NCBI RefSeq assembly: GCF_900100795.1
Contig: NZ_FNCO01000016.1
Location: forward strand, 1-64,000
Length of the DNA stretch: 64,000 nt
Source: Pseudomonas abietaniphila
GTDB taxonomy: Bacteria > Pseudomonadota > Gammaproteobacteria > Pseudomonadales > Pseudomonadaceae
Direction: 5' to 3'
In this document: piece by piece, positions 43,694 through 51,850 of the stretch
Position numbering within the stretch: position 1 is the stretch's first letter
How the letters are laid out: each line of letters starts with the position of its first letter
The notes under the pieces: model-generated
Told to the model about the DNA's origin: nothing
What the model saw: only the letters and a program-made list of their open reading frames with translations
Databases searched by the model: none
Program-made: the position numbers and the translations under genes

Positions 43694-43932
43694 TCTGGCT
43701 GTTCCGCGTCGAAGGGTTCCTCTGCCAGTTCGCCATCGCGTTCCAGCAACACCTGGACCTTCTGCTCGGCCTGGGCCAGCGCACTCTGGCACTCGCGCGT
43801 CAGGCGGATGCCCTGCTCAAAGGCGGTCAACGAATCTTCCAGCGACAGCTCGCCGTTCTCCAGACGCTCGACCAGCGTTTGCAAATCCGTGAGGGACTGT
43901 TCGAAATCCAGTGCAGCTTTCTTGCGGGCCAT
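43690..43932 (-). CDS. xseB: Exodeoxyribonuclease VII small subunit
   Basis: 80 aa. FEQSLTDLQTLVERLENGELSLEDSLTAFEQGIRLTRECQSAL is the two-helix core of XseB. It binds XseA to form exonuclease VII. It is coupled to ispA, the usual order xseB-ispA-dxs. Confidence 0.97.
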   Translation of the reverse strand: MARKKAALDFEQSLTDLQTLVERLENGELSLEDSLTAFEQGIRLTRECQSALAQAEQKVQVLLERDGELAEEPFDAEQPE

Positions 43933-44035
43933 GGCGGCTATCCCGGTAGACGTTAAACCGGCGCGACACTAGCAGAGCGAGGGCATTGGGGCAAATGAGA
44001 GGTGCTGACTGGTGCGTATAACCAGTCGGTATTCG

Positions 44036-44520
44036 AGGCGCGCGCTTGCCCGCGAAGGTGACGTACGCACAATACATCTTTGTGCACCGATCCATTTTTC
44101 GCGGGCAAGCGCGCTCCTACAGGGGGGCGCTGGCAAGTCGTGCAGGTTGTGTTCGGGCAGGCATGTGTAGGAGCGCGCTTGCCCGCGAAGGTGATGTACG
44201 CGCAATACATCTTTGTGGGCGGATGTATTTTTCACGGGCAAGCGCGCTCCTACAGGCGGTCGCTGGCAAGTCGTGCAGGTTGTGTTCGGGCAGGCATGTG
44301 TAGGAGCGCGCTTGCCCGTGAAGGTGAGGTTCAGGCGATACATCTTTTTGGGGAGATGTATTTTTCGCGGGCAAGCGCGCTCCTACAGGCGGTCGCTGGC
44401 AAGTCGTGCAGGTTGTGTCGTGCAGGCAGGTGTAGGAGCGCGCTTGCCCGCGAAGGTGATGTACGCGCAATACATCTTTGTGGATCGATCCATTTTTCGC
44501 GGGCAAGCGCGCTCTTACAG
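44036..44520. repeat. Tandem array of four REP pairs, period 132-133 bp
   Basis: Each unit has TGTAGGAGCGCGCTTGCCCG, about 50 bases containing an AATACATCTTTGTG-like core, then the facing CGGGCAAGCGCGCTCCTACA, and a linker GGCAAGTCGTGCAGGTTGTG. Units start at about 44032 (degenerate first arm), 44165, 44298 and 44431. The spacing and the linker are kept, so the units arose by tandem duplication of a whole REP doublet plus linker. Region 43933-44035 holds no gene. Confidence 0.93.
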
Positions 44521-44542
44521 AAAGGATCTACAGGGGCGGTAA

Positions 44543-45196
44543 TTACAGGAACGTGAACACCGTCTCAGCCGGCAGGCGCGACTTCGGCAGCTTGGCGTTG
44601 AAGTCGGTTTCACTGCGATAACCCAGCGCAACGACGACCAGACTGGTATAGCCCTTCTCGCGCAGGCCCAGTTCGGCGTCGAGCTTCTTGAAGTCGAAGC
44701 CTTCCATCGGCGTTGCGTCCAGACCCAGCGATGCGGCACCTAGCAGCAGCGTGCCCAGCGCCAGATAGGTCTGCTTTTCCATCCAGTGCTGCAGGTCTTT
44801 TTGGTCGTGCTTGTGCAGATTCACGTAGCCTCGGCGGCTGTTGTCCTGACCGGCCTTGGCGTCGGCCGTCGGGAAACGACCGTCGAGCTCTTCCTGCCCC
44901 AGCACGGCCTGCAGGTGGGCTTCCGTCATCTCGGTGCGGGTGCACAGCACGATCACGTGAGAAGCGTTGAGGATCTTGGATTCGTTGTACGCAAAGCCGC
45001 CTTCGGCGCCCTTGGCCACACGCGCTTTGCCTTGTTCGTCAGACGCGATAACGAAATGCCACGGCTGCGAGTTCACCGAAGACGGGCTGTGGCGCAGTTG
45101 ATCGAGCAGGGTGTCGACGGTTTCCTGCGGGATTTTGCGGCTGTTGTCGTAGGCCTTGGTGGTGTAGCGGGATTTGGCGAGTGCGGTGAGTTGCAT
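44543..45196 (-). CDS. nfsB: NAD(P)H nitroreductase NfsB-like
   Basis: 217 aa from ATG 45196 (frame open to 45274). LAKSRYTTKAYDNSRKIP, SPSSVNSQPWHFVI and KILNASHVIVLC match the FMN-dependent NfsB subfamily, and the C-terminal block GLDATPMEGFDFKKLDAELGLREKGYTSLVVVALGYR is typical. It reduces nitroaromatics and quinones with an FMN cofactor. It lies next to the oxidoreductase gene at 45303. Confidence 0.92.
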   Translation of the reverse strand: MQLTALAKSRYTTKAYDNSRKIPQETVDTLLDQLRHSPSSVNSQPWHFVIASDEQGKARVAKGAEGGFAYNESKILNASHVIVLCTRTEMTEAHLQAVLGQEELDGRFPTADAKAGQDNSRRGYVNLHKHDQKDLQHWMEKQTYLALGTLLLGAASLGLDATPMEGFDFKKLDAELGLREKGYTSLVVVALGYRSETDFNAKLPKSRLPAETVFTFL

Positions 45197-45302
45197 GGTG
45201 TCTTCCGAGTCAAAAAAAGAGGGCAGCCTGGAGTTGAAAGGCGTCGAGGCCGGCGCGGCGCGATCTTCACACACGCCGGGCCGGTCGAACCATTGCGAAC
45301 GG

Positions 45303-46310
45303 TTAAAACCCTTCGAGGACGATCTTGCCGCGGGCCTTGCCGCTCTCGATCACGGCGTGGGCGCGGCGCAGGTTCTCAGCGTTGATGACGCCAAAGTGTT
45401 CGCCGAGCGTGGTCTTCAACACGCCCTGGTCGATCAGCGCCGACACGCGATTGAGCAGTTCGTGCTGGGCGATCATGTCCGGCGTCTCGTACAGCGAGCG
45501 GGTGAACATCAGTTCCCAGTGCAGCGACAGCGCCTTGCGTTTCATGGGGACGACGTCGAGGGTTTTCGGGTCGTCGATCAGCGCCAGCCGACCTTGTGGG
45601 CGCAGGGCTTCGATCAGCTGCGGGAAATAACTGTCTGTGTGGGTCAGGCTGGCCACATGGCTGACCTGGCCGACGCCAATTTTTTCCAGTTGCTCCACCA
45701 GCGGCTGACTGTGATCAATCACGTGATGCGCACCGAGGTCTTTGACCCATTCGCGGGTTTCCGGGCGAGACGCGGTGCCGATGACGGTCAGCTTCGTCAG
45801 CTGCCGAGCCAGTTGAACCAGAATCGAACCCACGCCACCGCCTGCGCCGATGATCAACAGGCTGTCGCCTTCACCCCCACCTTCCTGCACGCCCAAACGG
45901 TCGAACAGCAGTTCCCAGGCGGTGATCGAGGTCAGCGGCAGCGCGGCGGCATGGGCGTTGTCGATGGACGTCGGTTTGCGGCCGACGATGCGCTCGTCCA
46001 CCAGATGAAATTCGCTGTAGTTGCCTGGGCGGGCGATGGAGCCGGCGTAGAACACCTCGTCACCGGCCTTGAACAGCGTGACCTCCGGCCCGGTTTCACG
46101 AACGATCCCCACCGCGTCCCAGCCCACGACTTTCGGTTCGGTGGCGGCAGAGCCTGCGCGAATCTTGGTGTCCACCGGGTTCACCGAAATGGCGCGGACT
46201 TCAACCAGCAGGTCCCGTGGGCCGGGCGCGGGTTTTGGCAGGTCCATGTCCATCAGCGATTTCGGATCTTCGATGGGCAGACCGTGCTGGGTAAAGGCGA
46301 TGGCTTTCAT
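45303..46310 (-). CDS. Zinc-type alcohol dehydrogenase / quinone oxidoreductase family protein
   Basis: 335 aa from ATG 46310. It has the medium-chain dehydrogenase layout: AISVNPVDTKIRAG in the N-terminal domain, GWDAVGIVRETGPEVTLFKAGDEVFYAG, and the NADPH loop IIGAGGGVGSILVQLARQL. No structural zinc Cys cluster is present, so it is of the quinone oxidoreductase group. It is divergent from the LysR gene at 46419, which probably regulates it; the 108 bases between would hold the shared control region. Confidence 0.88.
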   Translation of the reverse strand: MKAIAFTQHGLPIEDPKSLMDMDLPKPAPGPRDLLVEVRAISVNPVDTKIRAGSAATEPKVVGWDAVGIVRETGPEVTLFKAGDEVFYAGSIARPGNYSEFHLVDERIVGRKPTSIDNAHAAALPLTSITAWELLFDRLGVQEGGGEGDSLLIIGAGGGVGSILVQLARQLTKLTVIGTASRPETREWVKDLGAHHVIDHSQPLVEQLEKIGVGQVSHVASLTHTDSYFPQLIEALRPQGRLALIDDPKTLDVVPMKRKALSLHWELMFTRSLYETPDMIAQHELLNRVSALIDQGVLKTTLGEHFGVINAENLRRAHAVIESGKARGKIVLEGF

Positions 46311-46418
46311 GGCGTTCTCTCTTGAAGGCAAGGGATATGAAGTTGGACGTATCTTGTTCTTCTCTACCGACAAGAAAAACCCGCACAATGCGTCAACACT
46401 TTCACAGCTGGAGTGAAA

Positions 46419-47324
46419 ATGATCCGCATTGATGACTTGGCGCTCTTCGTCCGCACCGCCGCGCTGGGCAGTTTTTCCAACGCGGCGCGTGAGGTCGATC
46501 TGCTGCCAGGGCAGGTGGCCGCAGCGATCAAGCGACTGGAGCGTGAGCTGGATGTCCGGCTCTTCGCGCGCTCGACCCGCAGCCTGCGCCTGACCGCCGA
46601 AGGTGAGCAGTATTTGCCGACCGCACAGGCGGTGCTCGACACCTTGAGCGAAGGGCGTGAAAAACTGCGGCGTGAGAGCGCGGCGTTGAGCGGCACGCTT
46701 CAGGTGGCCGCGCCGTCGGATCTGGGGCGCAATGTGTTGCTGGGCTGGATGACCGACTTCCGCCGACAGCATCCTGCGCTGAACCTGCGATTGTTCGTCT
46801 CGGACCAGGTGGCTGACATGTTCCGCGATCCCGTGGACGTGGCCATTCGCAGTGGTGTCATCGAAGACGCGAACTACATTGCGTTGCCGCTCGCACCTTA
46901 CAACCGCCGAGTACTGGTGGCGTCGCCTGACTATCTGGCCCGTAAAGGGCGGCTGCTGACAGCGGACGATCTGCTGCGTCACGACTGTCTGCTGTACATC
47001 CTCAACGGCCGCGTCTATGACAAGTGGCCGGTGGGCGCGCGCCTATTTACCGTGTCGGGACCGTTGCTCACGGACGATGCCGATCTGGTCCGCCGCTGGG
47101 CAGTGGCGGGCGAGGGCATCGCGTATAAATCGTGGGTGGACGTGCGCGATGACGTGCTGGCAGGGCGGCTGGAGTTGCTGTTGCCGGATTATCCGGGCGA
47201 ACCCGCGCCGTTGAATCTGGTGTATCCGCACCGCAAACAGTTTTCGCCTGCGGTGCAGCAACTGCATTCGATGCTCAAGAGCCGGTTCGTCGACATGGAG
47301 AAGGGCTTGCCGAAGCTTTTGTGA
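46419..47324 (+). CDS. LysR-family regulator
   Basis: 301 aa from ATG 46419 with CTGGAG just upstream. The HTH LALFVRTAALGSFSNAAREVDLLPGQVAAAIKRLERELDVRLFARSTRSLRL is followed by a periplasmic-binding-protein-like effector domain. It is divergent from the quinone oxidoreductase gene, the usual LysR arrangement. Confidence 0.92.
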   Translation: MIRIDDLALFVRTAALGSFSNAAREVDLLPGQVAAAIKRLERELDVRLFARSTRSLRLTAEGEQYLPTAQAVLDTLSEGREKLRRESAALSGTLQVAAPSDLGRNVLLGWMTDFRRQHPALNLRLFVSDQVADMFRDPVDVAIRSGVIEDANYIALPLAPYNRRVLVASPDYLARKGRLLTADDLLRHDCLLYILNGRVYDKWPVGARLFTVSGPLLTDDADLVRRWAVAGEGIAYKSWVDVRDDVLAGRLELLLPDYPGEPAPLNLVYPHRKQFSPAVQQLHSMLKSRFVDMEKGLPKLL

Positions 47325-47338
47325 GCCCCCTGATGACC

Positions 47339-47428
47339 TGTAGGAGCGCGCTTGCCCGCGATTGAGGTACGTCATTCAGCTTGATGCCGCCAGACACACC
47401 GCTATCGCGAGCAAGCTCACGCCTACAA
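47339..47428. repeat. REP inverted pair
   Basis: TGTAGGAGCGCGCTTGCCCG faces TCGCGAGCAAGCTCACGCCTACA, between the convergent LysR and dehydratase genes. The second arm is diverged. Confidence 0.8.
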
Positions 47429-47458
47429 TTGCTTTACGTCAGAGATAACGACTGCCGA

Positions 47459-49243
47459 TCAATGCGAATGCCTCGGCTCACCACTGCGTGCGATCACGCG
47501 CAGATGCAGCGTGGCAGGTTCCAGGCAGCCGCCTGTGGATAACTGCCCGACCAGTTGGCGATAGAGCTCTTGCCACGGCGTTTGCGAGGCGGGCATTGTC
47601 GGTTCGAACTGCGCGCGACGCTCGGCCATTTCCTCATCGCTGACCAGCACGTTGACGCTGCGATTGTTCAGGTCCACGCGCAGACGGTCGTTGGTTTTCA
47701 GCAGTGCGAGACCACCGCCGACCGCCGCTTCCGGCGACATGTTGAGGATCGACGGGCTCGCAGACGTGCCGCTCTGACGACCATCGCCCAGGCACGGCAA
47801 CGAATCGATGCCGCGTTTGATCAGCTCGGCCGGTGGCGCCATGTTCACCACTTCTGCGCTGCCCGGATAGCCGACCGTGCCTGCGCCGCGAATCACCAGA
47901 ATGCAGCGCTCGTCAATGTCCAGCGACGGGTCGTTGATGCGCGCGTGATAGTCCTCGGGGCCTTCGAAGACAATTGCCCGCGCTTCGAAGCTGTTCTCGG
48001 CGCCCGGCTCGGACAGGTAGGTTTTGCGGAACGCTTCGCCGACCACCGACATCTTCATGATCGCGCTGTCGAAGAAGTTGCCGCTGAGTACGATGAAGCC
48101 CGCGCGGTGCTTGAGCGGGTCTTCGTAAGGGCGAATCACATCCACGTCCTGAGCGACCGCATTACGCACGATGTCGCCGATGGTTTTGCCGGACACCGAA
48201 CCGCAGTCTTCATGCAGCTTTCCGGCTTTCTGCAGTTCGTGCATCACCGCCGGTACGCCGCCTGCGCGGTGGAAGCCTTCGCCCAGGTACTTGCCGGCGG
48301 GCATGCAGTTGACCAGTAACGGCACGTCTTCGCCGATGCGCTGCCAGTCGTCCAGGCTCAGTTCGACGCCCATGTGCCGCGCGATGGCAATCAGGTGAGG
48401 CGGGCAGTTGCTGGACGCGCCCAACGCCGACGCCACGGCAATCGCGTTTTCAAAGGCCTCGCGGGTCATGATCTGCGAAGGACGTACGTCTTCGCGGACC
48501 AGGTCGCAGATGCGTTTGCCGGTCATGTAGGCCATTTGGCCGCGCTCGCGGTATGCCGCCGGAATGCTTGCGCAACCCGGTAACGACATGCCCAACGCTT
48601 CGGCCAGGGCATTCATCGAAAGCGCCGTGCCCATGGTGTTGCAGTGACCGACCGACGGTGAGGCCGCGGTGGTCATTTCCATGAAGCCTTCGTAGTTGAT
48701 CTCGCCCGCCGACAGCAGATTGCGCGCATGCCAGAGCACGGTGCCAGAGCCGATCAGCTCCCCTTTGTGGCGACCGTCGAGCATGGGCCCGCCCGACAAC
48801 ACGATGGCGGGCAGGTCCGTCGTCGCGGCAGCCATCAGGCACGCCGGTGTGGTTTTGTCGCAGCCGGTGGTCAGGACCACGCCGTCGAGCGGGTAGCCGT
48901 GGAGGATTTCAACGAGGCCCAAGTAAGCGAGGTTTCGATCCAACGCGGCGGTAGGACGACGGGTTTGCTCGGCCATGGGATGCACCGGAAATTCCATCGG
49001 AATCCCGCCCGCATCACGAATGCCTGCCTTGACCCGCTGCGCCAGTTCCAGGTGATGACGATTGCACGGCGCAAGATCGCTGCCGGTTTGGGCGATGCCG
49101 ATGATCGGGCGGCCGGATTGCAGCTCTTCACGGGTCAGGCCGTAGTTCATGTAACGCTCGACGTAGAGCGCGGTCATGTCGGCGTGATCGGGATCGTCGA
49201 ACCATTGCTGGCTGCGCAGAGGGCGTTTGGGCGTATCGGACAT
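47459..49243 (-). CDS. Sugar-acid dehydratase of the IlvD/EDD family (arabonate/xylonate type)
   Basis: 594 aa from ATG 49243 (frame open to 49297). The three Fe-S ligand Cys are C60 (SDLAPC), C128 (TTGCDK) and C201 (GHCNTMG), at the same spacing as in D-xylonate/L-arabinonate dehydratases, and K129 follows as the usual Mg-coordinating Lys. The enzyme removes water from an aldonic acid to give a 2-keto-3-deoxy acid. An operator-like palindrome lies 40 bases upstream. It works with the FAH-family gene and MFS transporter nearby. Confidence 0.9.
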   Translation of the reverse strand: MSDTPKRPLRSQQWFDDPDHADMTALYVERYMNYGLTREELQSGRPIIGIAQTGSDLAPCNRHHLELAQRVKAGIRDAGGIPMEFPVHPMAEQTRRPTAALDRNLAYLGLVEILHGYPLDGVVLTTGCDKTTPACLMAAATTDLPAIVLSGGPMLDGRHKGELIGSGTVLWHARNLLSAGEINYEGFMEMTTAASPSVGHCNTMGTALSMNALAEALGMSLPGCASIPAAYRERGQMAYMTGKRICDLVREDVRPSQIMTREAFENAIAVASALGASSNCPPHLIAIARHMGVELSLDDWQRIGEDVPLLVNCMPAGKYLGEGFHRAGGVPAVMHELQKAGKLHEDCGSVSGKTIGDIVRNAVAQDVDVIRPYEDPLKHRAGFIVLSGNFFDSAIMKMSVVGEAFRKTYLSEPGAENSFEARAIVFEGPEDYHARINDPSLDIDERCILVIRGAGTVGYPGSAEVVNMAPPAELIKRGIDSLPCLGDGRQSGTSASPSILNMSPEAAVGGGLALLKTNDRLRVDLNNRSVNVLVSDEEMAERRAQFEPTMPASQTPWQELYRQLVGQLSTGGCLEPATLHLRVIARSGEPRHSH

Positions 49244-49282
49244 GGTTCGGGTCTCTCTTGGAATTAGGGTATTGCCAGAATC

Positions 49283-49297
49283 TGTTATCGGTAACAT
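49283..49297. promoter_or_regulatory. Operator-like inverted repeat, site A
   Basis: TGTTATCGGTAACAT, a near-perfect palindrome 40-54 bases upstream of the dehydratase start; the same 15-mer occurs at 51772 in front of the MFS gene. Confidence 0.75.
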
Positions 49298-49333
49298 TGA
49301 GCCTGAAAAACCGTTTTGTAAACCGGCAGGGCT

Positions 49334-50515
49334 TCAGCGCGACAGCAAATCACGCGCCGCGAGGTTGCGAATCAGCGCGCCCACCCCAAACGTCCAGGGC
49401 GTCGCCCGGCTGCTGTGGGTCACCTCGTTGTGCAACCCGCCGAGCAGACGGCTGCTGATGCTGACCTGATCCCCGAGCTTGTGCGTGAAACCACCGCCTA
49501 CATGATCGCGGTCTTCGGTCGGGGCGAAGAGGGTGCCCAGGTACAGCAGGAAGCCGTCGGGGTATTGATGGTTGGCGTTCAGCGTTTGCGCGGCGATGTC
49601 TTCCGGGTCACGGCTGATCTGCGACATCGAGCTGGAGCCTTTCATCACATAGCCGTCATTGCCTTTCACCTGCAGATCGACCACGCAGTTGCGCACGTCG
49701 TCCATCGAGAACGTCTCGTCGAACAGGCGGATGAACGGACCGATGGCGCACGAGGCGTTGTTGTCTTTCGCCTTGCTCAGCAGCAGCGCACTGCGACCCT
49801 CAAAGTCACGCAGGTTGACGTCGTTGCCCAGCGTCGCGCCGTGAATCTGCCCACGGCTGTTCACCGCCAGCACCACTTCCGGTTCCGGGTTGTTCCATTC
49901 CGATTTCGGGTGGATGCCGATCTGGCTGCCGCTGCCGACAGCGGCGAGCACAGGCGCCTTGGTGAAAATTTCGGCGTCCGGGCCGATGCCGACTTCCAGG
50001 TACTGCGACCACATTTTCTGTTCGATCAGCAGCGCTTTGAGCTTGCTCGCCTGCTCGGAACCCGGCTTGATGCTGCGCAGGTTGTCGCCGATGGCGTTGT
50101 GCACGATGGCCCGCACGCTCTCTGCCTTGGCCGGATCGCCTGCGGCCTGCTCTTCGATCACCCGCTCGATCATGCTTGCGGCGAAGGTCACGCCGGCGGC
50201 TTTGATGACCTGCAGGTCGGCGGGCGCTAGCAGGAACGGCTTATTGGTGTCAGGGTTTGAGGTCGAGTTGGCCAGCAGTGCCTCAACGCTGGCGATCAAG
50301 GTGCCCTGGGTTTCACGCACCGCTTTGAGCGGCGACTCGGACTCCAGCAACTCGCTCAACGTGGCGAATTGTGCCGACAGATCGAACACCCCGTCGCTGC
50401 GCAGCACAACGGGCGAAGGCCCGCTGACGTTGCCGGGCACCCAGGCGCGGCCGATCAAAGTGCCGGTCAGGCCGTCGGCAGGCAGTGTGTTTTCTGGGGT
50501 GAGCTGAATAGGCAT
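49334..50515 (-). CDS. FAH-family sugar-acid enzyme (probable 2-keto-3-deoxy acid dehydratase/hydrolase)
   Basis: 393 aa from ATG 50515 (frame open to 50596). The C-terminal half has the fumarylacetoacetase fold marks EPEVVLAVNSRGQIHGATLGNDVNLRDFEGRSALLLSKAKDNNASCAIGPFIRLFD. EPE in this block carries the metal-binding Glu. In sugar-acid pathways such enzymes remove water from 2-keto-3-deoxypentonate. It is separated from the dehydratase by 90 bases and both run leftward; the LysR gene is divergent. Confidence 0.8.
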   Translation of the reverse strand: MPIQLTPENTLPADGLTGTLIGRAWVPGNVSGPSPVVLRSDGVFDLSAQFATLSELLESESPLKAVRETQGTLIASVEALLANSTSNPDTNKPFLLAPADLQVIKAAGVTFAASMIERVIEEQAAGDPAKAESVRAIVHNAIGDNLRSIKPGSEQASKLKALLIEQKMWSQYLEVGIGPDAEIFTKAPVLAAVGSGSQIGIHPKSEWNNPEPEVVLAVNSRGQIHGATLGNDVNLRDFEGRSALLLSKAKDNNASCAIGPFIRLFDETFSMDDVRNCVVDLQVKGNDGYVMKGSSSMSQISRDPEDIAAQTLNANHQYPDGFLLYLGTLFAPTEDRDHVGGGFTHKLGDQVSISSRLLGGLHNEVTHSSRATPWTFGVGALIRNLAARDLLSR

Positions 50516-50600
50516 GGGGCAGTCCTCGGATATTTTTGTGCTTTTCGTACCGACCCTAATCAGCGCGGCCGATAAACTCCAATGACATCTGCTCAATTAT

Positions 50601-50619
50601 CGATAACACTGGGTTATCG
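50601..50619. promoter_or_regulatory. Operator-like inverted repeat, site B
   Basis: CGATAAC-N5-GTTATCG in the gap between the divergent FAH-family gene and the LysR gene, 18 bases before the LysR start. It has the form of a LysR box and matches site C. Confidence 0.75.
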
Positions 50620-50637
50620 CGAATCGAGGCTGTTTCC

Positions 50638-51579
50638 ATGTCCGACATTTCCTTTTCCACGGTCTGCAACTGGCTGAAGTTCAAGCACCTGGTGCTGATC
50701 GATACCTTGGCGCGGACCCGCAACATGCACGCCGCTGCCCAGCACATGAACCTCAGCCAGCCGGCGGTCAGCAAGATGCTGCGCGAGATCGAACGCCTGC
50801 TCGGCTTCGATCTGTTTGAACGCCTTCCGCGCAACATGCCGCCGACTGCGTTGGGCGAACACGTGGTGCGTTATGCGCAGATTGCGCTCAACGATGCGAA
50901 CAAGTTTGTTGACCAGATCAGCAGCCTGCGTGAAGGCGGACATGGTTTTCTGAAGGTGGGTGCGATTTTCGCGGCGACCGCGGTGGTGTTGCCCGACGCG
51001 ATCGTTCAACTGAAGAAACGCTGGCCGTTGCTGTCCATCGAGGTGGTCGAGCAGACCAGCGATCACCTCATGGAAATGCTCGACGACAAGAAGCTCGACC
51101 TGGCCGTGGCGCGTTACACCGACGAAAACCAGCAACAGGTGTATGACTTCCAGGCGCTGGCGCCCGAGCCGTTCTGCATGGTGGTCAACAGCCGTCATCC
51201 GCTGACGGAGTTGCAGGAAACACCGTTGCAGGAACTGGGCAAGTGGCCGTGGATTCTTTACCCGGTCGGCACGCCCATTCGCGCGCGGATGGAACAGGCG
51301 TTTGCGCAGGCCGGCATCGCAACGCCGAAGAACACCATCGACACGATCTCAATGCAGACCTTCCTCCAGGTGCTGCAGTCCGGGCCGATGATCGCCATGT
51401 TGCCGGCCTCCATGGCGCAGCCGCATCTGGACACCGGACTGCTGAAAGTGCTCAACACCTCGCTGAAACTCGCACCGCAGGATTACGGCATCCTGACCCG
51501 TCGCGGCGAGCCGTTGCTGGGGGCTGCGTCGGAATTTGCCGAGATCCTGCTGGCGAATGCGCAGGTGGCGCGCAATTGA
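50638..51579 (+). CDS. LysR-family regulator of the sugar-acid cluster
   Basis: 313 aa. MSDISFSTVCNWLKFKHLVLIDTLARTRNMHAAAQHMNLSQPAVSKMLREIERLLGFDLFERLPRNM is a LysR HTH close to the GbpR (sugar-binding-protein regulator) group. The effector domain has LDLAVARYTDENQQQVYDF. It is divergent from the FAH gene and faces the MFS gene beyond a REP. Its operator set would be the four inverted repeats around it. Confidence 0.9.
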   Translation: MSDISFSTVCNWLKFKHLVLIDTLARTRNMHAAAQHMNLSQPAVSKMLREIERLLGFDLFERLPRNMPPTALGEHVVRYAQIALNDANKFVDQISSLREGGHGFLKVGAIFAATAVVLPDAIVQLKKRWPLLSIEVVEQTSDHLMEMLDDKKLDLAVARYTDENQQQVYDFQALAPEPFCMVVNSRHPLTELQETPLQELGKWPWILYPVGTPIRARMEQAFAQAGIATPKNTIDTISMQTFLQVLQSGPMIAMLPASMAQPHLDTGLLKVLNTSLKLAPQDYGILTRRGEPLLGAASEFAEILLANAQVARN

Positions 51580-51602
51580 TGTGCCTGACTGCCGAAATCA
51601 TC

Positions 51603-51689
51603 TGTGGAAGCGAATTTATTCGCGATGCGGTTTCAAGCGCACATTTGCATTGGGAGAAGGATTTCTCGCGAATGAATTCGCTCCCGCAG
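51603..51689. repeat. REP-like inverted pair (second class)
   Basis: TGTGGAAGCGAATTTATTCGCG faces CGCGAATGAATTCGCTCCCGCA, related to the element at 23264. It lies between the LysR gene and the MFS promoter. Confidence 0.78.
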
Positions 51690-51698
51690 GGTGACCTT

Positions 51699-51717
51699 CG
51701 ATAACCCTGCGTTATCG
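51699..51717. promoter_or_regulatory. Operator-like inverted repeat, site C
   Basis: CGATAAC-N5-GTTATCG, the same arms and spacing as site B, 134 bases before the MFS gene start. Confidence 0.72.
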
Positions 51718-51771
51718 ATCAATGGGAACAAGTCATTGTCCCGCCCCGTATTTACGGTAGTCAGGCCTACC

Positions 51772-51786
51772 TGTTATCGGTAACAT
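51772..51786. promoter_or_regulatory. Operator-like inverted repeat, site D
   Basis: TGTTATCGGTAACAT, identical to site A, 65-79 bases upstream of the MFS start. Confidence 0.75.
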
Positions 51787-51850
51787 CGTTCCGTGCTTCG
51801 ACCCTCCATAACAACAATACAGGCCCGTCCACGTGCCTGGAGGTCCCACC

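Noticed and set aside
44036..44520. Regularly spaced repeats, CRISPR-like
   Set aside because: Units are REP inverted pairs, the intervening sequences are near-identical rather than unique spacers, and no cas gene is present.
44080..44556. 158-aa frame across the REP array
   Set aside because: Its protein is just repeated GARLPAK-like translations of the REP units.
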